The notes under the pieces: generated by a model | Seen by the model: the letters and a program-made list of their open reading frames with translations, nothing else | The model's database searches: none | What the model was told of the DNA's origin: nothing | Shown: positions 48,468 to 57,141 of the stretch, in pieces | Layout of the letters: each line of letters begins with the position of its first letter | How positions within the stretch are numbered: position 1 is the stretch's first letter | Program-made: the position numbers and the translations under genes | Source: Mesorhizobium plurifarium | GTDB taxonomy: Bacteria > Pseudomonadota > Alphaproteobacteria > Rhizobiales > Rhizobiaceae | Reading direction: 5' to 3' | NCBI GenBank assembly: GCA_000824785.1 | Contig: CCNB01000006.1 | Coordinates: 211,642-275,641 of the forward strand | DNA length: 64,000 nt

Positions 48468-48885
48468 GCACCCTTGCAGGTTCGGGACTCGGGCTTTCAA
48501 CGAGCATGTAGATCACGCCCTTTCGAATCACAAACGGCTATTCGCCACAGCGGGCGCGCGGAAAAAAGGGCGAATCAGAACAGCGACGAATCAAAAAGAA
48601 GGCCGTCCAGGATTTCCCTGAACGGCCGGTCGAGTCCCCTCTCCCATAAACTCGTGACTGCAGTGCTGCCGATCGCTGCGAGAACGACCGTTTTGGAGTG
48701 GTTTTGATGTGCCACAGGCCTCTGCGGCGCGCAATGTAAACCACTTGTTAACCTTAACGACCCCGAGGCGTGAACAAACGTTAACGATACTGGCACGCAT
48801 CCTGCTCCGCACCGCATGAAGGTCATCGGAGGGCGCCCTGTCTGTTCGCCGATGGGACATCAAAAGACAGATTGTGCGGAGCGGA
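48468..48885. other. 418-bp gap with orphan minus-strand terminator
   Basis: No plausible protein gene. It holds the strong terminator at 48591-48627 and TTAACC/TTAACG words near 48750 that resemble CtrA half-sites but lack the right spacing. A minus-strand small RNA is a candidate. Confidence 0.55.
48591..48627 (-). terminator. Orphan terminator, possible small RNA end
   Basis: A perfect 11-bp stem GGCCGTTCAGG / CCTGGACGGCC (one G-U pair) with a GAAAT loop, followed by TTCTTTTTG on the minus strand. No minus-strand gene lies upstream within the gap, so its transcript is unannotated. Confidence 0.7.
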
Positions 48886-49530
48886 ATGGAAATGAAAGAA
48901 AAAGGATCGATCGCGCTGTTCCAATATTGGAACCAGTTGCGTGATGGTCGCCTCGCCCCGAAGCGATCGGAGGTGGAGCCGGCCGACATCAAGTCGCTCC
49001 TGGCCGACACCTTCATCCTCGAGCGCGATACGCGCGGCGAAGCGGTGTTCCGGCTGGCCGGCACAAGGCTCTGCGCCTATTACGGCCGGGAGCTCAAAGG
49101 CTTCTCCTTCCCGTCGCTCTGGCGCGAGAAGGACCAGCGGCTGATGTCGCGGCTGATGCAAGGCGTTTTCGATCAGAAGTCGGTCCTGCTCATGACCTAT
49201 GAGGGCTTCAGCCGCAACGGCCGCTCCAACAAATTCGAGCTCCTGTCGCTACCGCTGGATGGGGGGGCCGAGAACCAGCGCTGCCTCGGCATCATCAGCA
49301 CCGCCGACAAGCCCTTCTGGCTCGGCGCCGATCCGATCGCCGACGCGCTCATCGATACCATCCGGGTGATAGACCCCGACAAGGAGCCGATGTTCCTGAA
49401 GAACCGTCCGGCGATCGACGTTCCCTCGCTCGTTCCGGCCGAATTCGATCCTCCGGAAACCATTTCGGCGCTCGGCCGCGTGCGCCGCATCCGCCATCTC
49501 GTCGTCCTCGACGGCGGGCGTCACGAGTGA
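48886..49530 (+). CDS. PAS_5-family protein
   Basis: A 214-residue protein of the PAS_5 family: ALFQYWNQLRDGRLAPKRSEVEPADIKSLL, FILERDTRGEAVFRLAGTRLCAYYGRELKGFSF, and a C-terminal region with no recognised domain. PAS_5 proteins are common single-domain sensors in rhizobia. ATG 48886 (MEMKEKG) is chosen; an ATG at 48892 would also work. Followed by a PilZ gene. Confidence 0.85.
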   Translation: MEMKEKGSIALFQYWNQLRDGRLAPKRSEVEPADIKSLLADTFILERDTRGEAVFRLAGTRLCAYYGRELKGFSFPSLWREKDQRLMSRLMQGVFDQKSVLLMTYEGFSRNGRSNKFELLSLPLDGGAENQRCLGIISTADKPFWLGADPIADALIDTIRVIDPDKEPMFLKNRPAIDVPSLVPAEFDPPETISALGRVRRIRHLVVLDGGRHE

Positions 49531-49705
49531 GCCTGGCTCCGCGGGACTTGCGCTTTCCTCACGGTTAATTTTTCCGCGTCCCGCGAGCCCCCAAGCCCAG
49601 GCTTTTGCGGCCGATTTTTCCCGTTTGTTAACCTGCTTGGCTGTAGTTTTTCTGAGTGAAATTCCTCGCATCGTCGCGCGGAATGCCAACGGGGTGTAGG
49701 CAGTC

Positions 49706-50323
49706 ATGAGGTCAGCGGCGGTAGAATATGCACCGTCACGAGCTGAGCGGCGCAATTTCCAGCGTGTCCGCGTCAAAATCTACGGACGCTTCATGCTGGA
49801 AGACCGCACCGAGCATCCGTGCCAGGTGATCGATATGTCGCCGGGCAACGTCGCGTTGCGCACGGACCGCATCGGCAAGCCGGGCGAGAAGGTCATCGCC
49901 TATATCGACCATATCGGCCGGGTCGAAGGCATCGTGACGCGCACGTCGCAGGACGGCTTCGCCATGACCGTCATCGCCTCGGACCGCAAGAAGGACAAGC
50001 TAGCCGCGCAGCTCACCTGGCTTGCCAACAAGCATGAGCTCGACCTGCCCGAGGATCGCCGCCACGAACGCGTGGCGCCGCGCAATCCGATGAGCGTCCT
50101 GCAGCTCACCGACGGGCGCCAGTATCAGTGCCGCATCATCGACCTGTCGCTCTCGGGCGCCGCGGTCGAGATCGACGTCAAACCGGCCATCGGTGTCCAG
50201 GTCATGCTGGGCACAATGCGCGGCCAGGTGGTGCGCCACTTCGAGGATGGCGTCGCCATCGAGTTCGCGGTCATCCAACGGCCGGAAACGCTCGACCAGG
50301 AATTCAACGCGCCGCGATCCTGA
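49706..50323 (+). CDS. Tandem PilZ-domain protein
   Basis: A 205-residue protein with two PilZ copies. The second has the full cyclic-di-GMP signature (RRHER at 118-122, DLSLSG at 146-151). The first has RNFQR at 16-20 but a degraded DMSPGN in place of DxSxxG, so it may not bind the ligand. Likely a cytoplasmic cyclic-di-GMP receptor. It follows the PAS_5 gene by 175 bp and has its own terminator. Confidence 0.9.
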   Translation: MRSAAVEYAPSRAERRNFQRVRVKIYGRFMLEDRTEHPCQVIDMSPGNVALRTDRIGKPGEKVIAYIDHIGRVEGIVTRTSQDGFAMTVIASDRKKDKLAAQLTWLANKHELDLPEDRRHERVAPRNPMSVLQLTDGRQYQCRIIDLSLSGAAVEIDVKPAIGVQVMLGTMRGQVVRHFEDGVAIEFAVIQRPETLDQEFNAPRS

Positions 50324-50346
50324 CATAAGCTCTCCGCAGGAAAGCG

Positions 50347-50373
50347 AACCGGCCCTCGGCGGCCGGTTTTTTG
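50347..50373 (+). terminator. PilZ gene terminator
   Basis: Stem AACCGGCC / GGCCGGTT with a 6-nt loop and a T6 run. Confidence 0.9.
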
Positions 50374-50563
50374 TTGTCCGGTTTTCTCCTGGCGCAGGCC
50401 GCCTCGGCACCTACCAGATCTTCACAAATCTGAACAATTCAAGATCGCGATAGTTCGAATTTTATGTTTATTCTACTGGCGTTTTACTCAATATCTACTT
50501 CGGGTTTTTGCGTCAAATAAATCCCAACGTGGCACAGTCTCCTCAAACGGGGAGACTACAATA

Positions 50564-51169
50564 ATGGAAATGACGAGGGGCAAGCTGTTGCTCTTGGCAA
50601 TGGCGATGCAGCTTTCCGCGTGGGGCACGGCAAGCGCAGGACCGGCTTTCATGCATACGGGTGGCCGCACCACCCAGCCGGTCGGCCACTATGATTTCTG
50701 CCAGCGCATTCCGGTCGAATGCGCCCAGCGGACGCCGAAAGGTCCGCCGGTCGAGCTGACGCGCAAGCTGTGGGCGACGATCGTCAACGTCAACAATTCG
50801 GTCAACGTCCGCGTCAAGCCGCGCACCGATATGGAGATCTACGGCGTCGAGGAATACTGGGCCTATCCCGACAACGGCTATGGCGACTGCGAGGACTACG
50901 CGCTGGAGAAGCGCCGCGAACTGATGGCCGTCGGCGTGCCGGCCGGCGATCTTTTGATGACGGTGGTGCGTCAGCCGAATGGCGATGGCCATGCGGTGCT
51001 GACGGTGCGCACCAGCCTCGGCGAATTCATCCTCGACAATCTCGAGCCGAAGGTGCTCGCCTGGAACGACACGGTCTACACCTATCTCAAACGTCAATCG
51101 ACCGAGAATTCGGGCGTTTGGGTGACGATCAATGACGGCCGCGAGGACGCGGTCGCCAGCGTCCGCTAA
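50564..51169 (+). CDS. Bacterial transglutaminase-like cysteine protease (BTLCP/DUF920)
   Basis: A 201-residue exported protein (signal peptide about 1-25) with the catalytic triad of the LapG-like family: Cys109 in YGDCEDYAL, His143 in GDGHAVLTV and Asp158 in FILDNLEP. LapG-type members cleave adhesins under cyclic-di-GMP control; no adhesin or LapD gene is in the window, so the substrate is unknown. GGGGAG precedes the ATG. The PilZ gene just upstream makes a link to cyclic-di-GMP plausible but unproven. Confidence 0.9.
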   Translation: MEMTRGKLLLLAMAMQLSAWGTASAGPAFMHTGGRTTQPVGHYDFCQRIPVECAQRTPKGPPVELTRKLWATIVNVNNSVNVRVKPRTDMEIYGVEEYWAYPDNGYGDCEDYALEKRRELMAVGVPAGDLLMTVVRQPNGDGHAVLTVRTSLGEFILDNLEPKVLAWNDTVYTYLKRQSTENSGVWVTINDGREDAVASVR

Positions 51170-51272
51170 GGCGCCAAAGCGATCGGGCACGGCGCGGTTA
51201 CGCGCGGCGGCGTGCCCAGGGAGAAAGCCCGGTCGAGTCCCCACCCTCCCCGTCCCCAACGACCGGGTTTTA

Positions 51273-51303
51273 GGAGCCGGCCCCTGTCCCCGGGGCCGGC
51301 TCC
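51273..51303 (+). terminator. Strong hairpin after the BTLCP gene
   Basis: A 12-bp stem GGAGCCGGCCCC / GGGGCCGGCTCC. The T-run is poor (GCCATTT), so it may be a terminator or a processing/stabilising hairpin. Confidence 0.55.
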
Positions 51304-51384
51304 GCCATTTCGGGCGCCTGCCGAACGCCACTGGCCGGGGCGCCCTTCCCGAGCGTGGCGGATGGGAGCAATATAGTTCTTTCA

Positions 51385-51951
51385 ATGCGGATGAAGGCGA
51401 TGCTGGAAATCCCTGAGGATCGCGGCGCCCGCCACCTGTTGTTCAAGGCCATAGACGAAGCCTTCAAGGCCGGAGATTACGCGGCCCTGGGCGTCGCCCT
51501 TGGCGGCGCGGCGCGCTGGTTCGACGAGCGGATGCCGTTCGAGCTCGGCCTCGGCCATCCGCTGGAATATGCGATCTATTGGAGCCCGGCCCCGTTCATC
51601 ACCGCGCTTCTCGATGCCGGCTCGAACCCGAACTATGAAGATCTGGCCGGCTTTCCTTCGATCATTGCCGCATTGTCGACGGAACGGCCGGACCGACTGG
51701 ATGTCGTCCACATCCTGCTCGAGCATGGCGCCGATCCGGATATGCGCGGCGTGAACGACTGGACGCCGCTGCACTATGCGGTGTCACGGCGCGACGCCGA
51801 GGCGATCCGTCTGCTGCTGCTGGCGGGCGCGGACCCGTCGCTGAGAACTCGCATCGACGACTATGAAACGGCACTGGAAGGCGCCGAGCAGGCCGGCTTC
51901 GAAGCCGGCGTCTTTCTGCTGCGCGAAGCGCTGAACAATCGCCGTGTATGA
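51385..51951 (+). CDS. Ankyrin-repeat protein
   Basis: A 188-residue protein with about three or four ankyrin-type repeats (HPLEYAIYWSPAPFITALLDAG, VVHILLEHGADPDMRG, WTPLHYAVSRRDAEAIRLLLLAGADP). It probably mediates protein contacts. The start at 51385 is one of several close ATG options (51385, 51391, 51400). Isolated gene, convergent with the gamma-carbonic anhydrase. Confidence 0.85.
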   Translation: MRMKAMLEIPEDRGARHLLFKAIDEAFKAGDYAALGVALGGAARWFDERMPFELGLGHPLEYAIYWSPAPFITALLDAGSNPNYEDLAGFPSIIAALSTERPDRLDVVHILLEHGADPDMRGVNDWTPLHYAVSRRDAEAIRLLLLAGADPSLRTRIDDYETALEGAEQAGFEAGVFLLREALNNRRV

Positions 51952-51971
51952 TGGATGGCTGTCCGCCGCCG

Positions 51972-52499
51972 TCACACGGCCTTGAGCTTGGCCTTGAAGC
52001 GTTTTGCGTTGGCCACGTAGTGCGCGGCCGAGACGCGCAGCCGCTCGATCGCCGCTTCGTCCAGTGTCCTGATCACCTTGGCGGGCGAACCGACGATCAG
52101 CGAATTGTCCGGAAACACCTTGTTTTCCGTCACCAGCGCGCCGGCGCCGACCAGCGAGTTGTTGCCGATCCTGGCGCCGTTCAGAACGATGGCGCCCATG
52201 CCGATCAGGCTGTTGTCGCCGACCGTGCAGCCGTGCAGCAGCGCCCTGTGGCCGATCGTGCAGCCTTTGCCGATGGTCAGCGGAAAGCCCGGATCGGTGT
52301 GCATGATCGTGTGTTCCTGCACATTGGTGTCGGCGCCGATCGTGATCGGCTCGCCATCACCGCGGATCACGACACCGAACCAGAAGCCGACATTGCGGCC
52401 GATCCGGATGTTGCCGATCAGCGTGGCGTCCGGCGCAATCCAGTTCGTATCGGCGTCCTCGAACTCGGGCGCTTTCCCATCGATCGCATAGACCGGCAT
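51972..52499 (-). CDS. Gamma-carbonic anhydrase-like protein
   Basis: A 175-residue left-handed beta-helix protein (repeats such as IGNIRIGRNVGFW, IGKGCTIGHRALLHGCTVGDNSLIGMGAIV). Zinc-ligand His residues are H63/H67 and H84/H89 on adjacent turns. Either a carbonic anhydrase or an acetyltransferase-like relative (PaaY/CaiE type). Its neighbour at 52519 on the same strand is 19 bp away. Confidence 0.9.
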   Translation of the reverse strand: MPVYAIDGKAPEFEDADTNWIAPDATLIGNIRIGRNVGFWFGVVIRGDGEPITIGADTNVQEHTIMHTDPGFPLTIGKGCTIGHRALLHGCTVGDNSLIGMGAIVLNGARIGNNSLVGAGALVTENKVFPDNSLIVGSPAKVIRTLDEAAIERLRVSAAHYVANAKRFKAKLKAV

Positions 52500-52518
52500 T
52501 GTTCGTCTCCGAATCGTC

Positions 52519-52863
52519 TCAACCAGCGAATTCGAAGGACCCTAAGTTCTCGGTCGCCCAGGATGCAATGGCGATGAGCACGACGCCGAGCGCCAGCGCC
52601 CATGCGATGGCCGTGCAACCACAGGACAACAGCGCCATCGTGCCGATGCGGCCCTCACGGCGGGCGGCCAAGGCCTCGTTGGTGAGCATGAACGGACCGG
52701 CGCAGGCTGTTGCCGCAAGCGAACGCAGGATATGGACCGGCGAAACATAGGGTTCGGCAAAGGCCAGGCGCCGGCCGAACAACAGTTCCATGGCCGATCC
52801 GGCCAGTCCGCAAGCCGTGACGCCAACCGCAAACGCGTAAAGAACAAGCACAACAGGATCCAT
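52519..52863 (-). CDS. Conserved rhizobial membrane protein, unknown
   Basis: A 114-residue product with three or four hydrophobic segments (VVLVLYAFAVGVTACGLAG, ILRSLAATACAGPFML, IGTMALLSCGCTAIAWALALGVVLIAIAS). It sits upstream of the gamma-carbonic anhydrase with a 19-bp gap, so probably in one operon. ATG 52863 follows GGTTGG. No known function. Confidence 0.75.
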   Translation of the reverse strand: MDPVVLVLYAFAVGVTACGLAGSAMELLFGRRLAFAEPYVSPVHILRSLAATACAGPFMLTNEALAARREGRIGTMALLSCGCTAIAWALALGVVLIAIASWATENLGSFEFAG

Positions 52864-52973
52864 GTTTACCAACCGTTTACCATGAAAACGCACAGTCGTG
52901 CCAACGCGCTGCAAAACCCATGCCGCGCCGGTTGTGCCGCTGAAGGACAGTAGGGCGGATCGGGGAAGAGCGA

Positions 52974-53702
52974 ATGAGAGACGCAACCGCTGCCGAGAGC
53001 CCGGACTTCGAGGTCGTCGATTCGACCCTGATGAAGCGGGTCTTCTATATTTTCGCGGCGCTGGCGCTGCTTTCAGTCGCCATCAGCGTCGGCGGCAAAT
53101 GGCTTGGACGGTCGATCGCCATGGCCGGCTACACGGACGACACGACGGTGCGCCAGATCGTCATGGGTAACAATCTCATCAGCGTGCCGGCAAACTTCAT
53201 CCGCTTCGACCAGGCCAGGCGCGACGGCATCGCCTCGCGGCTCGATCTCTATCTGCGCTATCCCGAGATGGACGGCTACAGCACGGCCGCGCGCGACGAC
53301 TTCAACCACACGACGACCAGGAAGATCATCTTCCTGTCGTTCGAACCGCGGATGATGTCGCGCGACATGAGCGGCCGCTTCGCACCGATCTACAGCGCCC
53401 TGATCGAAAAGCCGGGCACGCCCGGCCCAGGCGGCACGACGGTTTACGCCTTCACGGAAAAATCAGGCTATCTCAACGAGGTGCTGGCCGTCGCCGAACG
53501 TCCCGGCAAGGATCCGTTCGTCGCCCGCTGCCTGAGCGGTCCGAGCGCGGAGGAATCGCTGGCGCCCTGCGAGCGCGACATCCAGGTCGGCGACGATCTC
53601 AGCCTCACCTACCGTTTTCCACGCGAGCTGCTGGCGAACTGGCCGGCGCTCGACGCGGCGATCGCCGCCAAGGTCGCGAGCATCCTGAAGACTGGGCACT
53701 GA
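52974..53702 (+). CDS. Conserved membrane-anchored protein, unknown
   Basis: A 242-residue protein with one transmembrane helix near residues 20-45 (VFYIFAALALLSVAISVGG) and an extracytoplasmic domain of about 195 residues rich in beta structure (FLSFEPRMMSRDMSGRFAPIYSALIEKPG). AAGAG sits before ATG 52974. No family recognised. It is divergent from the membrane protein gene at 52863 over 110 bp. Confidence 0.8.
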   Translation: MRDATAAESPDFEVVDSTLMKRVFYIFAALALLSVAISVGGKWLGRSIAMAGYTDDTTVRQIVMGNNLISVPANFIRFDQARRDGIASRLDLYLRYPEMDGYSTAARDDFNHTTTRKIIFLSFEPRMMSRDMSGRFAPIYSALIEKPGTPGPGGTTVYAFTEKSGYLNEVLAVAERPGKDPFVARCLSGPSAEESLAPCERDIQVGDDLSLTYRFPRELLANWPALDAAIAAKVASILKTGH

Positions 53703-53847
53703 CACTGGCGGCCAGCCGGCTATCCATTAGATCATTTGGGGCGTACAGCCAGCCCTTCAAACTGGCAATCTGGCTCAATGCTTTCGGCTGCACGGGCGCC
53801 AAGATATGGTCTGGCATCGGACTGACAAGGCGCGCTAATGGTCAGCC

Positions 53848-55086
53848 ATGATGCCAGCCTATCTCGCCTTCGACCCGACCAGTCGCCGCCTGCGGCTCGA
53901 CCCGCACGAGCCGGCCTTCGTGCAGAACCCCTATGAGGCCTACGCCTTCCTGCATGGCACTGCCAACGCCTTCTTTTGGGAAGACTACGGCTTCTGGTGC
54001 TTTGGCGGCTTCGACGATGTGAATCGGTTGCTGCGCGACCGCCGTTTCGGCCGGCAGAATCCGGCGGGGATTCCCGACAGCCGCGGCGTCGGCGACGACC
54101 GCTCGCATCTCGTCGCCTTCGACGCGATCGAGGCCAATTCCATGCTGGAGCTCGAGCCGCCGGTGCATACGCGGCTCAGAACGCTGGTCAACCGCGCCTT
54201 CGTCTCGCGCCAGGTCGAGCGGCTCAGACCACGCATCGAGATGCTGGCCAACGAATTGATCGACCGCTTCGAGCCAGAAGGCGTCGACCTTCTGCCCGCT
54301 TATGCCTCGCCTTTGCCGATCACCATCATCGCCGAAATGCTCGGCGTGCCGGTCGAGATGGGGCCGCAATTGCTCGACTGGTCGCATCAGATGGTCGCCA
54401 TGTACATGCATGGCCGCACGCGCGAGACCGAGGACACGGCCAACCGCGCCGCGCGCGACTTTTCCGACTTCCTGCGCGGCTATATCGGCGAGCGCCGCAA
54501 GAGGCCGGGTGACGATCTGCTTTCGTTGCTGATCGAGGCCCAGGACAACGGCCAGAAGCTGTCGGAAGACGAGCTGGTTTCCTCGGCCATCCTGCTCCTC
54601 AATGCCGGCCATGAAGCGACGGTGCACCAGACCGGTAACGCGGTGCGCTCGATCCTCGCGCAGGGCGGCGACCCGTGCCGCTTCTTTGCGACACCCGAGG
54701 CCAACGTCGCGGCCGTCGAGGAGTGCCTGCGCTACGATGCGCCGCTGCACATGTTCCTGCGCTATGCCTATGAGGAGATCGAAATTTCGCCGGGAATCCT
54801 AATCAAACCCGGGGAGATGGTGGCGCTACTGCTCGGCATGGCCAACCATGATCCCTTGGCTTTTGCCGAGCCGGATATCTTCAACTCAGCCCGCGCGGAC
54901 CAAAAGAATGTCTCCTTCGGCGCCGGCATCCATTTCTGCATCGGCGCGCCACTGGCCAGGCTTGAGTTGCAGGTCTCGCTGAAGACGCTGTTCGACCGGT
55001 TGCCGAATCTACGCCTAACGGAGGCGCCACGCTTCCGCGACACTTACCATTTCCACGGGTTGGAACGGGTTGCGGTCGCGTTTTGA
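53848..55086 (+). CDS. Cytochrome P450
   Basis: A 412-residue soluble bacterial P450. Heme loop FGAGIHFCIGAPLAR with the Cys ligand near residue 364, I-helix LNAGHEATV (a variant of AGxxT), K-helix ExxR in EECLRYD. The substrate is unknown and no ferredoxin or reductase gene is nearby, so redox partners must come from elsewhere. A repeat follows the gene. Confidence 0.93.
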   Translation: MMPAYLAFDPTSRRLRLDPHEPAFVQNPYEAYAFLHGTANAFFWEDYGFWCFGGFDDVNRLLRDRRFGRQNPAGIPDSRGVGDDRSHLVAFDAIEANSMLELEPPVHTRLRTLVNRAFVSRQVERLRPRIEMLANELIDRFEPEGVDLLPAYASPLPITIIAEMLGVPVEMGPQLLDWSHQMVAMYMHGRTRETEDTANRAARDFSDFLRGYIGERRKRPGDDLLSLLIEAQDNGQKLSEDELVSSAILLLNAGHEATVHQTGNAVRSILAQGGDPCRFFATPEANVAAVEECLRYDAPLHMFLRYAYEEIEISPGILIKPGEMVALLLGMANHDPLAFAEPDIFNSARADQKNVSFGAGIHFCIGAPLARLELQVSLKTLFDRLPNLRLTEAPRFRDTYHFHGLERVAVAF

Positions 55087-55097
55087 GCCGAAGCCTA

Positions 55098-55310
55098 CGC
55101 GACTTCGTCATCCTTGGGCGTAGCGCCGCAAAGCGGAGCGAAGACCCGAGGATCCATTCCGTGACCTTGGCCCAAGGATGCAGCGGAGCAGAATTCTGCA
55201 CCGTGGCAGCGGCCTCAATGTCATGGAATGGATTCTATGGTCTGCGCGCGTCGCTTCGCTCCTTGCTCCGCCATAGAATAACGACGCGATGGGCGTTCTG
55301 CCCAATCTCC
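55098..55310. repeat. Large imperfect inverted repeat after the P450 gene
   Basis: The left part (about 55100-55165) with GAGCGAAGACCCGAGGATCC and ATTCCGTGAC is mirrored on the right (about 55220-55290) by GTCATGGAATGGATTCTAT and GCGTCGCTTCGCTCCTTGCTC. It fills the gap to the next gene and has no coding potential. It looks like another Mesorhizobium-type intergenic repeat. Confidence 0.65.
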
Positions 55311-55355
55311 AACGCAAGAAGAGCCCGCTACAAGAAGCGCAATCAAAGAGCGCAA

Positions 55356-55700
55356 TCAAAGCTTGATTACATATTCCTTGCGCGTCGTCTCCAGCACTTC
55401 CCAGGTGCCCTTGAACCCTGGCCTCAGCACGAAGCTGTCGCCGGCCCGCACGGTGCGCGCCTCGCCGCCGTCCTCGGCAATCACCGACACGCCGGACAGG
55501 ATGTGGCAGAACTCCCATTCGTCGTAAGAGATGCGCCATTTGCCCGGCGACGCTTCCCAGATGCCGGCATAGAGGCCGCCGTCGCGTTCCTCCACGTTCC
55601 AGGTGCGGAATTTCGGATCGCCCGAGATGACGCGATCCGGGGCCGGCGCGCCGGCCTCCGGTTCGACGCAGTCGACATTGACCGCAAGGAAGGCCGGCAT
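55356..55700 (-). CDS. Cupin-domain protein (DUF861 type)
   Basis: A 114-residue cupin of the DUF861/EutQ-like group (WEASPGKWRISYDEWEFCHILSG, RAGDSFVLRPGFKGTWEVLE). Metal binding by the few His/Glu residues is possible. It begins 1 bp after the metY stop, so is translated with it. Role unknown. Confidence 0.85.
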   Translation of the reverse strand: MPAFLAVNVDCVEPEAGAPAPDRVISGDPKFRTWNVEERDGGLYAGIWEASPGKWRISYDEWEFCHILSGVSVIAEDGGEARTVRAGDSFVLRPGFKGTWEVLETTRKEYVIKL

Positions 55701-55701
55701 A

Positions 55702-56982
55702 TCAGACCTTGCCGAGCGCCTGTTCGAGATCGGCGACGATATCGTTGACGTCCTCGATGCCGATCGACAGCCGCACCGTATCAGGCCCGGCGCCGGCCTT
55801 GACCTTCTGCTCGTCGGAAAGCTGTCGGTGCGTGGTCGAGGCCGGATGGATGACCAGCGATTTGGTGTCGCCGACATTGGCGAGATGGGAGAACAGTTCC
55901 AGCCCCTCGACGAACTTGACGCCGGCCTCATAGCCGCCCTTGAGGCCGAAGGTGAAGACCGCACCCGCGCCCTGCGGCGAATATTTCTTCTGCAGCGCGT
56001 TGTTCTTGTCGCCGGGCAGGCCGGGATAATTCACCCAAGCGACCTTGGGATGGTTGGAGAGCCAGCCCGCGACGCTCGCCGCGTTGTCGCAATGACGCTG
56101 CATGCGCAGCGGCAAGGTCTCCAGCCCGGTCAGTATCAGGAAAGCATTGAAGGGTGAGATGGCCGGGCCGATGTCGCGCAGACCGAGCACGCGCGCGGCA
56201 ATGGCGAAGGCGAAATTGCCGAAGGTCTCGTGCAGGACGAGGCCGCCATATTCAGGCCGCGGCTCCGACAGCATCGGGTATTTGCCCGACTTCGACCAGT
56301 CGAAGGTACCGCCATCGATGATGGCGCCGCCGATCGAATTGCCGTGGCCGCCGATGAATTTGGTCAGCGAATGCACGACGATGTCGGCGCCGTGCTCGAT
56401 CGGCCGCACCAGATAGGGCGAGGCCAGCGTGTTGTCGACGATCAGCGGCAGGCCGTGCTTGCGGGCGATGTCGCCGATCTTCTCGATGTCGACGAAGATG
56501 CCGCCCGGATTGGCGAGGCTTTCGATGAAGATCGCCTTGGTCCTGTCATCGATCAGGCTTTCGAAGGTCGCCGGGTCATTCGCTTCAGCCCAACGCACTT
56601 CCCAGCCGAAGTTCTTGAAAGCATGTCCGAACTGGTTGATCGAGCCGCCATAAAGCTTGTTGGCGGCGATGAAATTGTCGCCGGGCTGCATCAGATTGTG
56701 GAAGACCAGCACCTGAGCGGCATGGCCGGAGGCGACGGCAAGCGCGGCGGTGCCGCCTTCCAGCGCGGCAAGGCGCTCCTCGAGCACCGCCTGCGTCGGA
56801 TTCATGATGCGGGTGTAGATGTTGCCGAATGCCTTCAGCCCGAACAGCGAGGCGGCATGGTCGGCATCATCGAAGACAAACGAGGTGGTCTGGTAGATCG
56901 GCGTGGCGCGGGCGCCGGTTGCCGGATCCGGCTTTGCGCCGGCATGAACGGCTAAAGTGTTGAAACCGGGCGTACGGGTCAT
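55702..56982 (-). CDS. metY: O-acetylhomoserine sulfhydrylase
   Basis: Makes homocysteine from O-acetylhomoserine and sulfide with PLP. The 426-residue protein is a Cys/Met-metabolism fold-type I enzyme: FGNIYTRIMNPT, NTLASPYLVRPIEHGAD, PLP Lys near 208 in HSLTKFIGGHGNSIGG, and C-terminal SLVIHPASTTH. The alternative O-succinylhomoserine enzyme MetZ is less likely given the length. A dyad at 57091 sits in its leader. The cupin gene follows. Confidence 0.92.
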   Translation of the reverse strand: MTRTPGFNTLAVHAGAKPDPATGARATPIYQTTSFVFDDADHAASLFGLKAFGNIYTRIMNPTQAVLEERLAALEGGTAALAVASGHAAQVLVFHNLMQPGDNFIAANKLYGGSINQFGHAFKNFGWEVRWAEANDPATFESLIDDRTKAIFIESLANPGGIFVDIEKIGDIARKHGLPLIVDNTLASPYLVRPIEHGADIVVHSLTKFIGGHGNSIGGAIIDGGTFDWSKSGKYPMLSEPRPEYGGLVLHETFGNFAFAIAARVLGLRDIGPAISPFNAFLILTGLETLPLRMQRHCDNAASVAGWLSNHPKVAWVNYPGLPGDKNNALQKKYSPQGAGAVFTFGLKGGYEAGVKFVEGLELFSHLANVGDTKSLVIHPASTTHRQLSDEQKVKAGAGPDTVRLSIGIEDVNDIVADLEQALGKV

Positions 56983-57090
56983 CGAAACCTACCTCTCCTG
57001 ATCTTTCGAAATCGCCGGGCATTCTTGGCGAAGCCCGAGTTGGAATGCAAAGAAGAAAATACCTTTCGGGGCGCGATCTGCGACGAACGC

Positions 57091-57114
57091 CCGGAAAAAT
57101 ACATTTCTTCCCGG
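57091..57114. promoter_or_regulatory. Dyad in the metY leader
   Basis: An imperfect palindrome from CCGG to CCGG with an AT-rich centre (TACATT), upstream of metY and downstream of the CoA-binding gene. A regulator site is possible; no SAM-II riboswitch pattern was found. Confidence 0.25.
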
Positions 57115-57141
57115 AATAATTTTGCGCGAGGCGCGGCCAGC

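Noticed and set aside
48740..48800. CtrA binding site near the PAS_5 gene
   Set aside because: TTAA words are present but not with the 7-nt spacing of the full consensus.
56983..57141. SAM-II riboswitch before metY
   Set aside because: The expected pseudoknot core words are not recognisable; only a short dyad is present.
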